From contig CALEZD010000035.1 of assembly GCA_937928385.1 (NCBI GenBank), forward strand, positions 1 to 64,000: DNA of 64,000 nt. The letters run 5' to 3'. Numbering within the stretch: the first letter of the stretch is position 1; the number at the start of each line of letters is the position of its first letter. The position numbers and the translations under genes were made by a program. Under the pieces are notes generated by a model that ran no database searches, was not told where the DNA came from, and saw only the letters and a list, made by a program, of their open reading frames with translations. Source of the DNA: an uncultured Bacteroidota bacterium. GTDB lineage: Bacteria; Bacteroidota; Bacteroidia; Chitinophagales; Chitinophagaceae. Shown here in pieces: positions 1-7,496 of this stretch.

Positions 1-311
1 TTACACCTCAGCACCATAAAGTAAATATCAATACCGGTGTTGTTTACATTCAGTATGCCGCTAAAAGTATGCCTACAGCCATAGACAGCTTTGATGCCAT
101 TGACACTGTTGATGCAACGAACCCAACCGCTGTTTTTGAAAGGTTGACTCAGGGGGATTATTATATTTACGTAACCGGAACAGATTATAAGCTGCCACAG
201 GGCAACGATGCTGTAATGGGTGGCGCGCATTTCAGGGTAATTGATACCCTTGAAAAAACTTATGACCTGTTCCTGCAGTTGGATAATTCCGCACACCACA
301 AGCAGCCATAA
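1..311 (+). CDS. Small secreted lipoprotein-like protein, C-terminal part (5' end outside window)
   Basis: The frame is open from base 3 to the stop at 309-311, so the gene starts before the window; the internal ATG at 69 is not its start. What is visible resembles the small lipoprotein at 1259-1657. Both have TPQHH near the start of the visible part, and both have a 'LTQGDYYIYVTGTDY'-like segment matching 'LNKGNYYVYGKGWDP' in the other. The two proteins are therefore probable paralogues flanking the MbnP gene. Function is unknown; a small periplasmic or outer-membrane-anchored beta-sandwich domain is an inference from the alternating hydrophobic pattern. A strong hairpin terminator follows at 335-359. 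Confidence 0.75.
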   Translation, partial: TPQHHKVNINTGVVYIQYAAKSMPTAIDSFDAIDTVDATNPTAVFERLTQGDYYIYVTGTDYKLPQGNDAVMGGAHFRVIDTLEKTYDLFLQLDNSAHHKQP

Positions 312-334
312 ACAAATATTTTATTATACTTCAC

Positions 335-359
335 AATGCCACTTAACTTAAGTGGCATT
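335..359 (+). terminator. Rho-independent terminator
   Basis: Perfect 10-bp stem (AATGCCACTT / AAGTGGCATT) with a 5-base loop followed by TTTTATTG. It lies 24 bases after the stop of the partial gene at 1-311, separating it from the MbnP gene. Confidence 0.8.
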
Positions 360-448
360 TTTATTGTAATAATCTAAAAAACCGGTAAGCAAACAAACCT
401 TAACCAAAAATTAAATGTCTGATTATTAAGAACATAAAACGCTTTTCA

Positions 449-1237
449 ATGAATAAATTAATAATAGCACTTTCTATAGGTGTATTTTTTTTCATCAGCA
501 GTTGTGTTAAGAAACCGGAACCGACACCTACCCCACCCCCCACACCAACACTCACAGCCAACGAAGTGCACTTTAATTTTGAAAACTACTTTGGCAATGA
601 TGAATTGGTGCTGAATACTGTTACATACACTACTATGAACAGTGAACAAATAAACATCAGCATGTTCAACTACTGGATAACTAATATCGTACTCATAAAC
701 AAAGACGGTACTGAATATAAAGAAACTGAAAGCTACCGGTTGCTGCGAGGCGATAAAGCTGCCACACACCATTTTCATGTAGCCAATGTACCGGCAGGTA
801 CATATACAGGCATGAAGTTTATAATTGGCGTAGATGTACCACGCAATACCAGCGGTGCGCAAGACGGAGCACTTGACCCTGCTGTAAACGGTGATATGTA
901 CTGGAGCTGGGCAACAGGATATATACAGGCAAAAATGGAAGGGACATCACCACAATCAAAAGCTAACAACAACGCGGTAGTGTATCACATAGGTGGTGTA
1001 GAGCCAGGAAAGGAAACCCCCAGGAATGTTACATTAAACTTCGGAACAGATATGGTAGTGGGCACACAGGCTGGATCGATTAAAATAAAAGCTGATGCAG
1101 CAAAATGGTTTGGCCCCGGCAACCCGATACTGATTGAGCAGGTATCGAGTACTACCCATGGCGGTAGCGCCAATTCGATAAAAATAGCTGATAATTACCA
1201 GCAGATGTTCAGCATTACATCTGTGGGTAATGAATAG
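449..1237 (+). CDS. MbnP-family lipoprotein (copper-binding protein family)
   Basis: The 262-residue product starts with a lipoprotein signal peptide ending in the lipobox ISSC (Cys 19), then a Pro/Thr-rich linker. The body has the MbnP pattern: a 'VHFNFENYFGNDELVL' strand, then 'YWITNIVLINKDG', then a long C-terminal region with conserved Trp/Tyr residues. MbnP proteins are periplasmic partners of MbnH di-haem enzymes; in methanotrophs they work with methanobactin, while in Bacteroidota the cargo is not settled. No MbnH/cytochrome c peroxidase gene is visible, but the window begins just upstream. A related small lipoprotein gene follows after 21 bases and is probably co-transcribed. Confidence 0.8.
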   Translation: MNKLIIALSIGVFFFISSCVKKPEPTPTPPPTPTLTANEVHFNFENYFGNDELVLNTVTYTTMNSEQINISMFNYWITNIVLINKDGTEYKETESYRLLRGDKAATHHFHVANVPAGTYTGMKFIIGVDVPRNTSGAQDGALDPAVNGDMYWSWATGYIQAKMEGTSPQSKANNNAVVYHIGGVEPGKETPRNVTLNFGTDMVVGTQAGSIKIKADAAKWFGPGNPILIEQVSSTTHGGSANSIKIADNYQQMFSITSVGNE

Positions 1238-1258
1238 TAACTTTATAAAAAAGAGTGT

Positions 1259-1657
1259 ATGAAAATAATGAAAAGCATTTCCTTAATGAGCATAGCAGCC
1301 ATGTTATTAATAACCGCCTGCGAAAGAAAAGAAACAGTAATAGTAGGTGGTAAAGGTGGCAATGCCACCCTGAAGGTAACACCGCAACACCATGGGGATA
1401 ATATTGACAGTTGCACCATCTACCTGAAGTACAACGTTCAGGACAAACCATCATCTTACGATGAAGAAGTAAAATGTGTGATGGAAAACGGTAAGCCGGT
1501 GGCTACTTTTACCAACCTGAACAAGGGTAATTATTATGTGTATGGTAAAGGCTGGGACCCCGGTATTGAGCAGGAAGTAGCAGGCGGTATACCTTATACA
1601 ATAACCGAAGAAGCAACTAAAGAAATAACAGTGCCGGTAACTGAAACCGGGCATTAA
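1259..1657 (+). CDS. Small lipoprotein, paralogue of the truncated gene at 1-311
   Basis: A 132-residue protein with a signal peptide ending in LITAC (lipobox Cys 21). The mature part has no family I recognise. It contains TPQHH near residue 40 and a C-terminal segment that aligns by eye with the product of the truncated gene at 1-311. It lies 21 bases after the MbnP gene and likely shares its transcript. A role as accessory outer-membrane lipoprotein in the same metal-related cluster is inferred from position only. Confidence 0.75.
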   Translation: MKIMKSISLMSIAAMLLITACERKETVIVGGKGGNATLKVTPQHHGDNIDSCTIYLKYNVQDKPSSYDEEVKCVMENGKPVATFTNLNKGNYYVYGKGWDPGIEQEVAGGIPYTITEEATKEITVPVTETGH

Positions 1658-1670
1658 ACACAATACAGAT

Positions 1671-1705
1671 AATAAAGCGGGTGTGCATGGCATACCCGCT
1701 TTATT
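1671..1705. terminator. Bidirectional terminator hairpin between convergent genes
   Basis: A 16-bp stem (one G-T pair) with a 3-base loop: AATAAAGCGGGTGTGC pairs with GCATACCCGCTTTATT. It has A-rich and T-rich flanks, so it can serve both the upstream lipoprotein gene (+) and arsC (-). Confidence 0.8.
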
Positions 1706-1726
1706 ATTTACAGTAATTTGTAAAAT

Positions 1727-2110
1727 TTATATATCCCGTAACAATTGCTGTACCTGCCTGTTTATAAGATCACGCACTTCGTTAAACTCCGCGGGTTCCA
1801 TATTCCGCGGATCTGGTATTTGCCAATCTATATGTTTTTTTGCGGGCATCCAGGGACAGGCATCGCCGCAGCCCATAGTTACAACGGCGTCGAAAGGTGC
1901 GTGAGCTTTTACTTCGTCCAGCGATTTGCTTTCGTGGATGGACAAATCGTAACCTAATTCGGCCATAGCGCGAATTGCCCTGGGATTGACAATACCCGAT
2001 GGTTTTGAACCTGCACTGAAAGCCTCAACTCCTTGCATCAGGGCAAATGCCTGCGCCATCTGGCTGCGGTTACTGTTCTCTATGCAAACGAATAATACCT
2101 TCTTGTTCAT
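1727..2110 (-). CDS. arsC: Arsenate reductase, low-molecular-weight phosphatase type
   Basis: A 127-residue LMW-PTP-fold protein that reduces arsenate to arsenite. The P-loop CX5R is at Cys9-Arg15 (CIENSNR). Further thiols are Cys81 and Cys85 in MGCGDACP, and the acid is in 'PDP' near residue 100. The MGCGDACP spacing resembles the branch that includes the actinobacterial mycothiol-linked enzymes, not the Staphylococcus pI258 enzyme with Cys82/Cys89, so the thiol partner is uncertain. The start overlaps the stop of the MIP gene by 4 bases (ATGA), which implies translational coupling. It is the last gene of the arsM-MIP-arsC transcript. Confidence 0.92.
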   Translation of the reverse strand: MNKKVLFVCIENSNRSQMAQAFALMQGVEAFSAGSKPSGIVNPRAIRAMAELGYDLSIHESKSLDEVKAHAPFDAVVTMGCGDACPWMPAKKHIDWQIPDPRNMEPAEFNEVRDLINRQVQQLLRDI

Positions 2111-2751
2111 TCTTTCTCTTTAAAAAAATTACAGACTGGCACAGCAGCAGACGCACCCGCTACCGGTGCAACGATGTACAGCCATAAGGATTCTATATTC
2201 ATGGATACTAACGCGGGGCCTATGGAACGGGCCGGGTTCATAGAGGCACCGCATATCGGCCCTGCAAACATTGCTTCCAAAGCCACCACTCCACCAATAG
2301 CCAGTCCTGCAAACATTCCCTGCTCCTTACTACCATGCGCTACATTCAATATGACCAACATCAGGAAAAATGTGAGCAAAAATTCCAGCACAAATGATTG
2401 CATATCATTACCCGCAGGTATAGTAGCGCCTAAATATTGATTAGCCGGAAACAATAGTTTCAATGTGCCACTTGCCAATAATGCACCAATGAGTTGTGCC
2501 ATGATATAGGGTGTTAACTTCCGTGCAGGAAATTTGCCTGCTACTGTAAAAGCAATACTCACTGCAGGATTAATATGAGCTCCTGAAACATTACCCAGTG
2601 CATATATCATGCTCATGACTATCAACCCAAATGTGATAGCAATACCCACATGTGTCACCACCCCACCCGACTCCTGGTTGATGACGATTGCGCCCGTGCC
2701 GCAAAACACGAGCGCAAATGTTCCGATAAGTTCTGCTATGTATTTCCTCAT
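2107..2751 (-). CDS. MIP/aquaglyceroporin-family channel of the ars operon
   Basis: A 214-residue, six-helix channel protein with both half-helix signatures: 'GAHINPAVS' (about residues 57-65) and 'GASMNPARS' (about 166-174). The ATG at 2751 is preferred over an upstream ATG at 2790. It begins 8 bases after the arsM stop and starts directly with MRKYIAELIGTF, the usual MIP N-terminus, whereas the longer form would run through the arsM 3' end. In Sinorhizobium meliloti an aquaglyceroporin (AqpS) replaces the arsenite pump and lets arsenite made by ArsC leave the cell. Here too no ArsB or Acr3 gene is present, so an As(III) or methylarsenite channel role is a reasonable inference. Confidence 0.88.
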   Translation of the reverse strand: MRKYIAELIGTFALVFCGTGAIVINQESGGVVTHVGIAITFGLIVMSMIYALGNVSGAHINPAVSIAFTVAGKFPARKLTPYIMAQLIGALLASGTLKLLFPANQYLGATIPAGNDMQSFVLEFLLTFFLMLVILNVAHGSKEQGMFAGLAIGGVVALEAMFAGPICGASMNPARSIGPALVSMNIESLWLYIVAPVAGASAAVPVCNFFKEKE

Positions 2752-2759
2752 TGTTTTTC

Positions 2760-3605
2760 TTAGCAACAACCACCACCCGGTGTACAACAAGCTTCAGCCG
2801 CGGGCTTTTTAGCAAATACAGTTATACTGTATATACCCGTACCGCTGTTTTTAAATTCCGTTATCTCTTCGGCTGAGAGGTATTGGCTCAGTATATCATC
2901 GGGAATTACAATAGGCTTCTCTTTTTGCAATGTAATGTCTTTAAAGCCGTTGGTCTGTATCAGCTCCAGATACACCTGTTTCTGTATAGCGCCGCTTACA
3001 CAGCCTGCATACATTTCAGCCACATTGCGCAGTTTCTCCGGCAATTCGCCTACCAATACTACGTCGGATATACTAAAATGGCCACCGGGTTTCAGTACAC
3101 GGTATATATCCTTAATCACATTATTCTTGTTGGGTACCAGGTTCAGTACACAATTGCTCACAATCACATCGGCCACATTACCACCCACCGGCATTTTCTC
3201 TATATCCCCCTGGCGGAACTCCACGTTGTTATAACCCAGTTTATCTACATTAGCACGGGCTTTTTCTATCATGGCTTCTGTAAAGTCTATACCGATCACC
3301 CTGCCCGTTGGCCCGGTAGCTGCCCGTGCTATAAAGCAATCGTTGCCCGCACCGCTGCCCAGGTCTATAACTGTATCACCGGGTTTTATTTGTGCGAATT
3401 CTGTTGGCAGGCCACAACCCAACCCCAGGTCAGCGTCCGCGTTATATCCCTCCATCTTTGTATAATCATCGCTCATGATGTTATACACTTCGGTACTGCA
3501 GCCACCCGCACCGCAGCATGAACTCATATTCGTTTCTTTATCTTGTAAAGCTATTTCACTGTATTTCTGCTTTACCAGCTCTTTCAACTCTTGTTCTGTT
3601 TGCAT
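2760..3605 (-). CDS. arsM: Arsenite S-adenosylmethionine methyltransferase
   Basis: A 281-residue class I methyltransferase that methylates As(III). The SAM motif is 'VIDLGSGAGNDC' (about residues 79-90). Cysteines at 36, 64, 152 and 202 match the spacing of the four conserved cysteines of algal CmArsM (28 residues within the first pair, 50 within the second). Extra thiols are Cys30-Cys31 before the fold and a C-terminal tail with Cys273-Cys274 and Cys280-Cys281. An AGAAGGA Shine-Dalgarno-like sequence precedes the start. The gene lies 23 bases from a copy of the ATTGCAAT-type palindrome and heads the arsM-MIP-arsC transcript. Confidence 0.93.
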   Translation of the reverse strand: MQTEQELKELVKQKYSEIALQDKETNMSSCCGAGGCSTEVYNIMSDDYTKMEGYNADADLGLGCGLPTEFAQIKPGDTVIDLGSGAGNDCFIARAATGPTGRVIGIDFTEAMIEKARANVDKLGYNNVEFRQGDIEKMPVGGNVADVIVSNCVLNLVPNKNNVIKDIYRVLKPGGHFSISDVVLVGELPEKLRNVAEMYAGCVSGAIQKQVYLELIQTNGFKDITLQKEKPIVIPDDILSQYLSAEEITEFKNSGTGIYSITVFAKKPAAEACCTPGGGCC

Positions 3606-3627
3606 TGTTTTCCTTCTTTAACTAATT

Positions 3628-3643
3628 ATTGCAATATTACGAT
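3628..3643. promoter_or_regulatory. ArsR-type operator upstream of arsM
   Basis: ATTGCAATATTACGAT, a near-perfect 16-bp palindrome. It shares the consensus ATYGYAATATTRCRAT with the sites at 3841-3856 and 4225-4240. On the minus strand its core reads TAATATTG, close to the Bacteroidota -7 element TAnnTTTG, so a bound repressor would cover the promoter. Binding by the local ArsR is inferred from position and repetition. Confidence 0.75.
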
Positions 3644-3684
3644 TGATAGTTTAAATTCCCAGTATTCTGAATATTAATTTTATA

Positions 3685-3715
3685 GTTAACCGGGACTTGG
3701 GAAGTCCCGGTTAAC
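3685..3715 (-). terminator. Hairpin closing the Cys-rich peptide transcript
   Basis: Perfect 14-bp stem GTTAACCGGGACTT / AAGTCCCGGTTAAC with a 3-base loop, 9 bases after the stop of the Cys-pair peptide. The following minus-strand sequence is A/T-rich (TATAAAATTAATATTC) but has no long T run, so termination strength is uncertain. It lies between the peptide gene and the arsM operator and makes two separate transcripts likely. Confidence 0.65.
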
Positions 3716-3724
3716 ATGTACAGT

Positions 3725-3820
3725 TTAGCAGCAACCCAGCCCTTCGCAGCAATCGGTGTTACCACCGCAGCAGTCGTTGCCAGATTCGCAGCAGTTGCTC
3801 ATTTGCATCTGATTAGTCAT
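3725..3820 (-). CDS. 31-residue peptide of four Cys-Cys pairs (candidate As(III)-binding mini-protein)
   Basis: A short ORF starting at the ATG at 3820 and ending with TAA at 3725. The product has 31 residues, of which eight are Cys, all in vicinal pairs at 10-11, 17-18, 24-25 and 30-31. The pairs are spaced by 5, 5 and 4 Gly/Asn/Asp/Glu/Ser-type residues, and the peptide ends in GCC. Met5 and Met7 are alternative starts. No clear Shine-Dalgarno is seen. Support for a real gene: it sits between arsR and arsM, has its own copy of the ars palindrome 20 bases upstream and its own hairpin 9 bases downstream. ArsM and ArsR carry similar CC tails. Vicinal thiols are classic As(III) ligands, so a metallothionein-like buffer or carrier is the likely role; this is inference and I know of no named family. 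Confidence 0.72.
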   Translation of the reverse strand: MTNQMQMSNCCESGNDCCGGNTDCCEGLGCC

Positions 3821-3840
3821 AGCATTTTATTTATCGTGTC

Positions 3841-3856
3841 ATTGCAATATTGCAAT
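3841..3856. promoter_or_regulatory. ArsR-type operator upstream of the Cys-pair peptide
   Basis: ATTGCAATATTGCAAT, a perfect 16-bp palindrome, 20 bases before the peptide start and 20 bases after the arsR stop. It is the most symmetric of the three ars sites in the locus. Its presence gives the peptide its own regulated transcript. Confidence 0.75.
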
Positions 3857-3876
3857 GAATGGAATCAAAAAAATAG

Positions 3877-4209
3877 TTAACAGCAATTACCCGCCGGCTG
3901 TGGCAGTTCTTTGAAAAATATAGTAAAAAACTCCCTGTATTCGTCCCACACCTTGGGGTTGATACAATAGCATATACTGGTACCATCTATGTTGCCCTGT
4001 ATCAGTCCCACGTTTTTCAACTCCTTTAGGTGTTGAGATATGGTAGGTTGAGCCAGCCCGACTGTGTCTACCAGACTGCCGCATACACAGGACTGCGTTT
4101 TCAGCAACTCCTGCAATATCGCTATCCGGGCAGGATGAGCAAGCGCCTTGGCCATAGACGCAAGTTCATTCTGCCTTTTAGTAAACAATTCGGATTTGGT
4201 AATGCCCAT
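3877..4209 (-). CDS. arsR: ArsR/SmtB-family arsenic-responsive repressor
   Basis: A 110-residue winged-helix repressor. 'ALAHPARIAILQEL' and 'GLAQPTISQHLKELKNVGLI' are the family HTH. The metal site of the ELCVCDL type appears as SCVCGSL (Cys41 and Cys43). More cysteines occur at 80, 82 and at the C-terminal Cys109-Cys110. As(III) binding to the CVC thiols releases ArsR from DNA in this family. A 24-bp palindrome ends 12 bases upstream of its start, so it probably represses itself, and identical half-sites precede the Cys-pair peptide and arsM. Confidence 0.93.
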   Translation of the reverse strand: MGITKSELFTKRQNELASMAKALAHPARIAILQELLKTQSCVCGSLVDTVGLAQPTISQHLKELKNVGLIQGNIDGTSICYCINPKVWDEYREFFTIFFKELPQPAGNCC

Positions 4210-4220
4210 AGTTTGTTCTA

Positions 4221-4244
4221 TTCAATCGCAATATTACGATTGAA
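4221..4244. promoter_or_regulatory. ArsR-type operator/promoter of arsR
   Basis: A 24-bp palindrome with 22 of 24 positions symmetric; its core is ATCGCAATATTACGAT (4225-4240). On the minus strand the core reads TAATATTG, with TTTG 20 bases upstream, which fits a Bacteroidota -33/-7 promoter (one mismatch in the -7). The operator therefore overlaps the promoter, as expected for repression. Confidence 0.75.
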
Positions 4245-4275
4245 TTATTGAATAACCAAAAATATTTTGTGCCGG

Positions 4276-5781
4276 CTATTTCACCTCACCCATCAGCTTG
4301 CGCACCACAGGTGATATGACAACCAGTACAGCGCCTGCTATAAGGGCATATATACCCAAATCTTTGTAACCACTTGTGTAGGTCATCAGTTTATCTGTCA
4401 ATGAGGCCCCTTCGACCACGTCCCCTGCTATGTCCGCACCAAACAGCCCTGCAGCGTACTGCCCATAGGCACTGGCCAGGAACCACATACCCATCATCAT
4501 GCCCCACATGGGTTTGGGTGCTAACTTGGTCATAATGGATAAGCCAATTGGCGACAGGCATATTTCGCCGAATGTCATGACGAAATAGGCCAGTGTGAAT
4601 ATGTCCAGCGAGGTCATACCATCAGCTCCGGCGAAAAACCTTGTAGAGTAAAACACAAAGAATGAAGCACCTAAAAACAGGAAGCCCAGGCCGAATTTGA
4701 TAACCGTATTCGGCTCCATATTCCTTTTGGCCAGCCATAGCCATACCAACCCCACTACAGGACTCAGCAATATTACAAACAATGCGTTTGAAGAATTATT
4801 CACCTCGTTAGGGTCAATGTTCAGCCCCAGCAAACTATGGTTGAGGTTATACCGTGCGAAGAGGCTGAGCGAGCCCCCACTCTGCTCGTAAAACGCCCAA
4901 AAGAAAATAGAGAAGATGATAAATATCAGGGCAGCGACTAATTTCTTCCTTTCTTCCATGCCATACTTAAATGTTTCATACACGATATAAATCAGGCACA
5001 AAGGGCCCACTGTGTACATAAACATGTCTGTATAATTGGAATTAGAAACCAGTATCAGTATCAGAGGTATTACCAGCAGGGAACCAAAATATACCAACGC
5101 CGGATACAACTTCTTTTTTGCCTCTGTCAGGTTCACCCTGGCATTAAGCGGCGACAGGCCTATCGGCCCCAGTGTTTTCTGCGTAAATGCAAATGTGGTC
5201 AGGCCGATAATCATAAAGATACCCGCCAATGAAAATGCGAGATTCCATGAGTAGAGGTTAGCAGCCTTGATACAGAGATAGCCACCCATCATGGCCCCGA
5301 TGTTGATGCCGGAATAGAACAGCGAGAAACCCGCATCTCGGCGTGAATCGCCCTTGCGGTACAGGTCGCCCACCATGGTAGAGATATTGGGTTTAAAAAA
5401 GCCCGTACCTACAATAGTAAATGAGATACCAATATAAAACAGCTCTTTGGGCGCGAATGCCAGCAGGAAACTACCGGTTATCATCAGCAGGCCACCCCAG
5501 AATACGGATTTGCGGAAACCCAGTATCTTATCGGCAAACAAACCACCTACAAAAGCCATGGTATATACAAAAGCCTGTATGGCCCCGTATTGCAGATTGG
5601 CGTCCCTTTCAGACAGTAACAACTCCTCAACCATAAATATGGCCAGCATACCCCGCATGCCATAAAATGAAAACCGCTCCCACATCTCTGCCAGGAACAG
5701 GTACCATAGTTGCTTAGGATATTTGCCTTTAAAATCCTGTATTTTCTTCAGATCTATTGATTCATTCAGCAGTTCTGCCAT
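4276..5781 (-). CDS. POT-family proton-coupled oligopeptide transporter 1
   Basis: A 501-residue MFS protein of the POT/PTR family (DtpT/DtpA-like), importing di- and tripeptides with protons. The signature E-x-x-E-R-F-x-Y-Y-G is present as EMWERFSFYG (Glu32, Glu35, Arg36). The second POT signature region is 'GTGFFKPNISTMVGDLY', and the C-terminal half carries 'FGEICLSPIGLSIMTKLAP'. Hydrophobicity fits 12-14 helices. It is the last of three tandem paralogues on this strand and ends 32 bases from the arsR operator with no obvious terminator between. Confidence 0.93.
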   Translation of the reverse strand: MAELLNESIDLKKIQDFKGKYPKQLWYLFLAEMWERFSFYGMRGMLAIFMVEELLLSERDANLQYGAIQAFVYTMAFVGGLFADKILGFRKSVFWGGLLMITGSFLLAFAPKELFYIGISFTIVGTGFFKPNISTMVGDLYRKGDSRRDAGFSLFYSGINIGAMMGGYLCIKAANLYSWNLAFSLAGIFMIIGLTTFAFTQKTLGPIGLSPLNARVNLTEAKKKLYPALVYFGSLLVIPLILILVSNSNYTDMFMYTVGPLCLIYIVYETFKYGMEERKKLVAALIFIIFSIFFWAFYEQSGGSLSLFARYNLNHSLLGLNIDPNEVNNSSNALFVILLSPVVGLVWLWLAKRNMEPNTVIKFGLGFLFLGASFFVFYSTRFFAGADGMTSLDIFTLAYFVMTFGEICLSPIGLSIMTKLAPKPMWGMMMGMWFLASAYGQYAAGLFGADIAGDVVEGASLTDKLMTYTSGYKDLGIYALIAGAVLVVISPVVRKLMGEVK

Positions 5782-5840
5782 AGATTGTATTTGTGGTATT
5801 GAAGCTCCAAATTAGTGGTTTTATTGGTTATTAAAAGAAA

Positions 5841-5867
5841 AAAGCAGCCCGTTTTGCAGGCTGCTTT
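5841..5867 (-). terminator. Terminator of POT transporter 2
   Basis: Stem AAAGCAGCC / GGCTGCTTT with a 9-base loop. On the minus strand it is followed by TTTCTTTTAATAA. It lies 23 bases beyond the stop of the gene at 5891-7426. Confidence 0.8.
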
Positions 5868-5890
5868 ATCACTATTTTGTAATAATATTT

Positions 5891-7426
5891 TTACACTACC
5901 CCATGCATCATCTTATTCAGCGGTTTGCTGAACACTACCAGTATCATACCGATACCCACGGTTATCAATCCCATTTGCGTGTAGATGTCCACATATTGGG
6001 TAAGCGTTTGCTGGGCTGTGGCTTCTACACCACCTTCACCATGTTCAGCACCCGTTAATGCAGCGAGGATAGCGGCTACATAGTTGGCACCTGCTATGGA
6101 CAGGAACCAGGCACCCATCACCATACCGGTCATTTGTTTGGGTGCCAGTTTGGTAACCATCGACAGACCAATGGGAGATAAAAATAACTCACCCGTAGTG
6201 TGCAACATGTACAAGAATACTAATGTAAAAAGCGGTAACCTGTATTCTGCGTCTACCATACCGCTGAACAGCCATACTACCAGATAACCCAAACCTAACT
6301 GCACGATGCCTAAACCGAACTTCATTGGTATATTAGGGTTCTTACCGATTTTCGATAGCTTCACCCACATTACAGAAAAGATAGAGCCGAATATGAGGAT
6401 ATAGAGCGGGTTAAAGAACTGCGTAGTAGCAGCACCCATTTCCCAGCCAAATATAACCCTGTCTATATTACGGTCTGCAAATAGAGTAAGCGAAGAACCT
6501 GCCTGCTCAAAACATGCCCAGAATACAATATTGAAGAACATCAGCAATATCAATATCAGCATTCTGTCGCGTAGTATTTTACCACCTTTAATACCAGCCG
6601 ATATCAGCAAGTACAATACGAATGCAGCCGTTGCCGCCAGCAAGTACCCTACTATGGCACTATTGTTCAGCAACAGGTAGAAAACAGGGATAATGGCAAG
6701 GGTAGCTACGATTGTAATATGCAGCCTGTTCAGCGGGCCGAAAACAGGTTTCATCAGTTTCTCTCTGTCAGGTGGCAAGCCGTGGCCTTCGTAGTGTTTT
6801 TGGCCGAAAATAAATACTATGGCACCGATGACCATACCTATACCTGCCAGGCCAAAACCATATTGGTAACCATATACATTTCCTACTTCAGCTACAACAG
6901 TCGTTGCAAGGAAAGCTCCAAGGTTGATACCAATATAAAAGATAGTAAAGCCAGAATCCCTGCGAGGGTCGCCATCAGGATAAAGACGCCCCACTATACT
7001 GGAGATATTCGCCTTGAAATAACCATTACCGGAAATAATCACAGCCATACCCATCAGCAGCCAAAACTCTCCACCACCTAATATCATGAACTCACCTATA
7101 GCCATAAGTATACCGCCGAGGATAACAGCGATGCGATAGCCTAACAAGCTATCTGCCAACTTGCCGCCTAAAACAGTTACTGCATATACCAGTGCGGTAT
7201 ATGCACCATATATAGCAAAGGTGCGCTCATCAGCAACCATCAGGGTTTTTGTAAGGTATAGTACCAGCAGCGCGCGCATACCATAGTAGCAAAAACGCTC
7301 CCACATTTCGGCAAAAAACAACCAGTATAAACCCTTAGGGTGTCCTTTGACAGGAATTATGGGAGCTTCCTGTATTGGCAAATCGCCCGATGTGCCGAGC
7401 TCTTTCTCATCGTGTGTTTGAGACAT
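5891..7426 (-). CDS. POT-family proton-coupled oligopeptide transporter 2
   Basis: A 511-residue POT transporter with an approximately 30-residue soluble N-terminal tail. The E-x-x-E-R-F motif is intact (EMWERFCYYG, Glu40, Glu43, Arg44). 'GNGYFKANISSIVGRLYPDGD' and 'TTGELFLSPIGLSMVTKLAP' are the later family signatures. It is closely related to its two neighbours, and each of the upper two copies is separated from the next by a hairpin terminator, so they appear to be expressed separately despite being tandem duplicates. Confidence 0.93.
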   Translation of the reverse strand: MSQTHDEKELGTSGDLPIQEAPIIPVKGHPKGLYWLFFAEMWERFCYYGMRALLVLYLTKTLMVADERTFAIYGAYTALVYAVTVLGGKLADSLLGYRIAVILGGILMAIGEFMILGGGEFWLLMGMAVIISGNGYFKANISSIVGRLYPDGDPRRDSGFTIFYIGINLGAFLATTVVAEVGNVYGYQYGFGLAGIGMVIGAIVFIFGQKHYEGHGLPPDREKLMKPVFGPLNRLHITIVATLAIIPVFYLLLNNSAIVGYLLAATAAFVLYLLISAGIKGGKILRDRMLILILLMFFNIVFWACFEQAGSSLTLFADRNIDRVIFGWEMGAATTQFFNPLYILIFGSIFSVMWVKLSKIGKNPNIPMKFGLGIVQLGLGYLVVWLFSGMVDAEYRLPLFTLVFLYMLHTTGELFLSPIGLSMVTKLAPKQMTGMVMGAWFLSIAGANYVAAILAALTGAEHGEGGVEATAQQTLTQYVDIYTQMGLITVGIGMILVVFSKPLNKMMHGVV

Positions 7427-7496
7427 AGATGTGATTTATTTTTAAAATGAGTAACGAAAGATAGTAAAATTCAATTGCGAATTGCAGCAGGCATAA

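Noticed and set aside
2883..3521. 212-residue plus-strand ORF opposite arsM
   Set aside because: It lies fully antisense to a well-supported arsM, has odd composition (many His, Tyr, Cys) and no recognisable domain.
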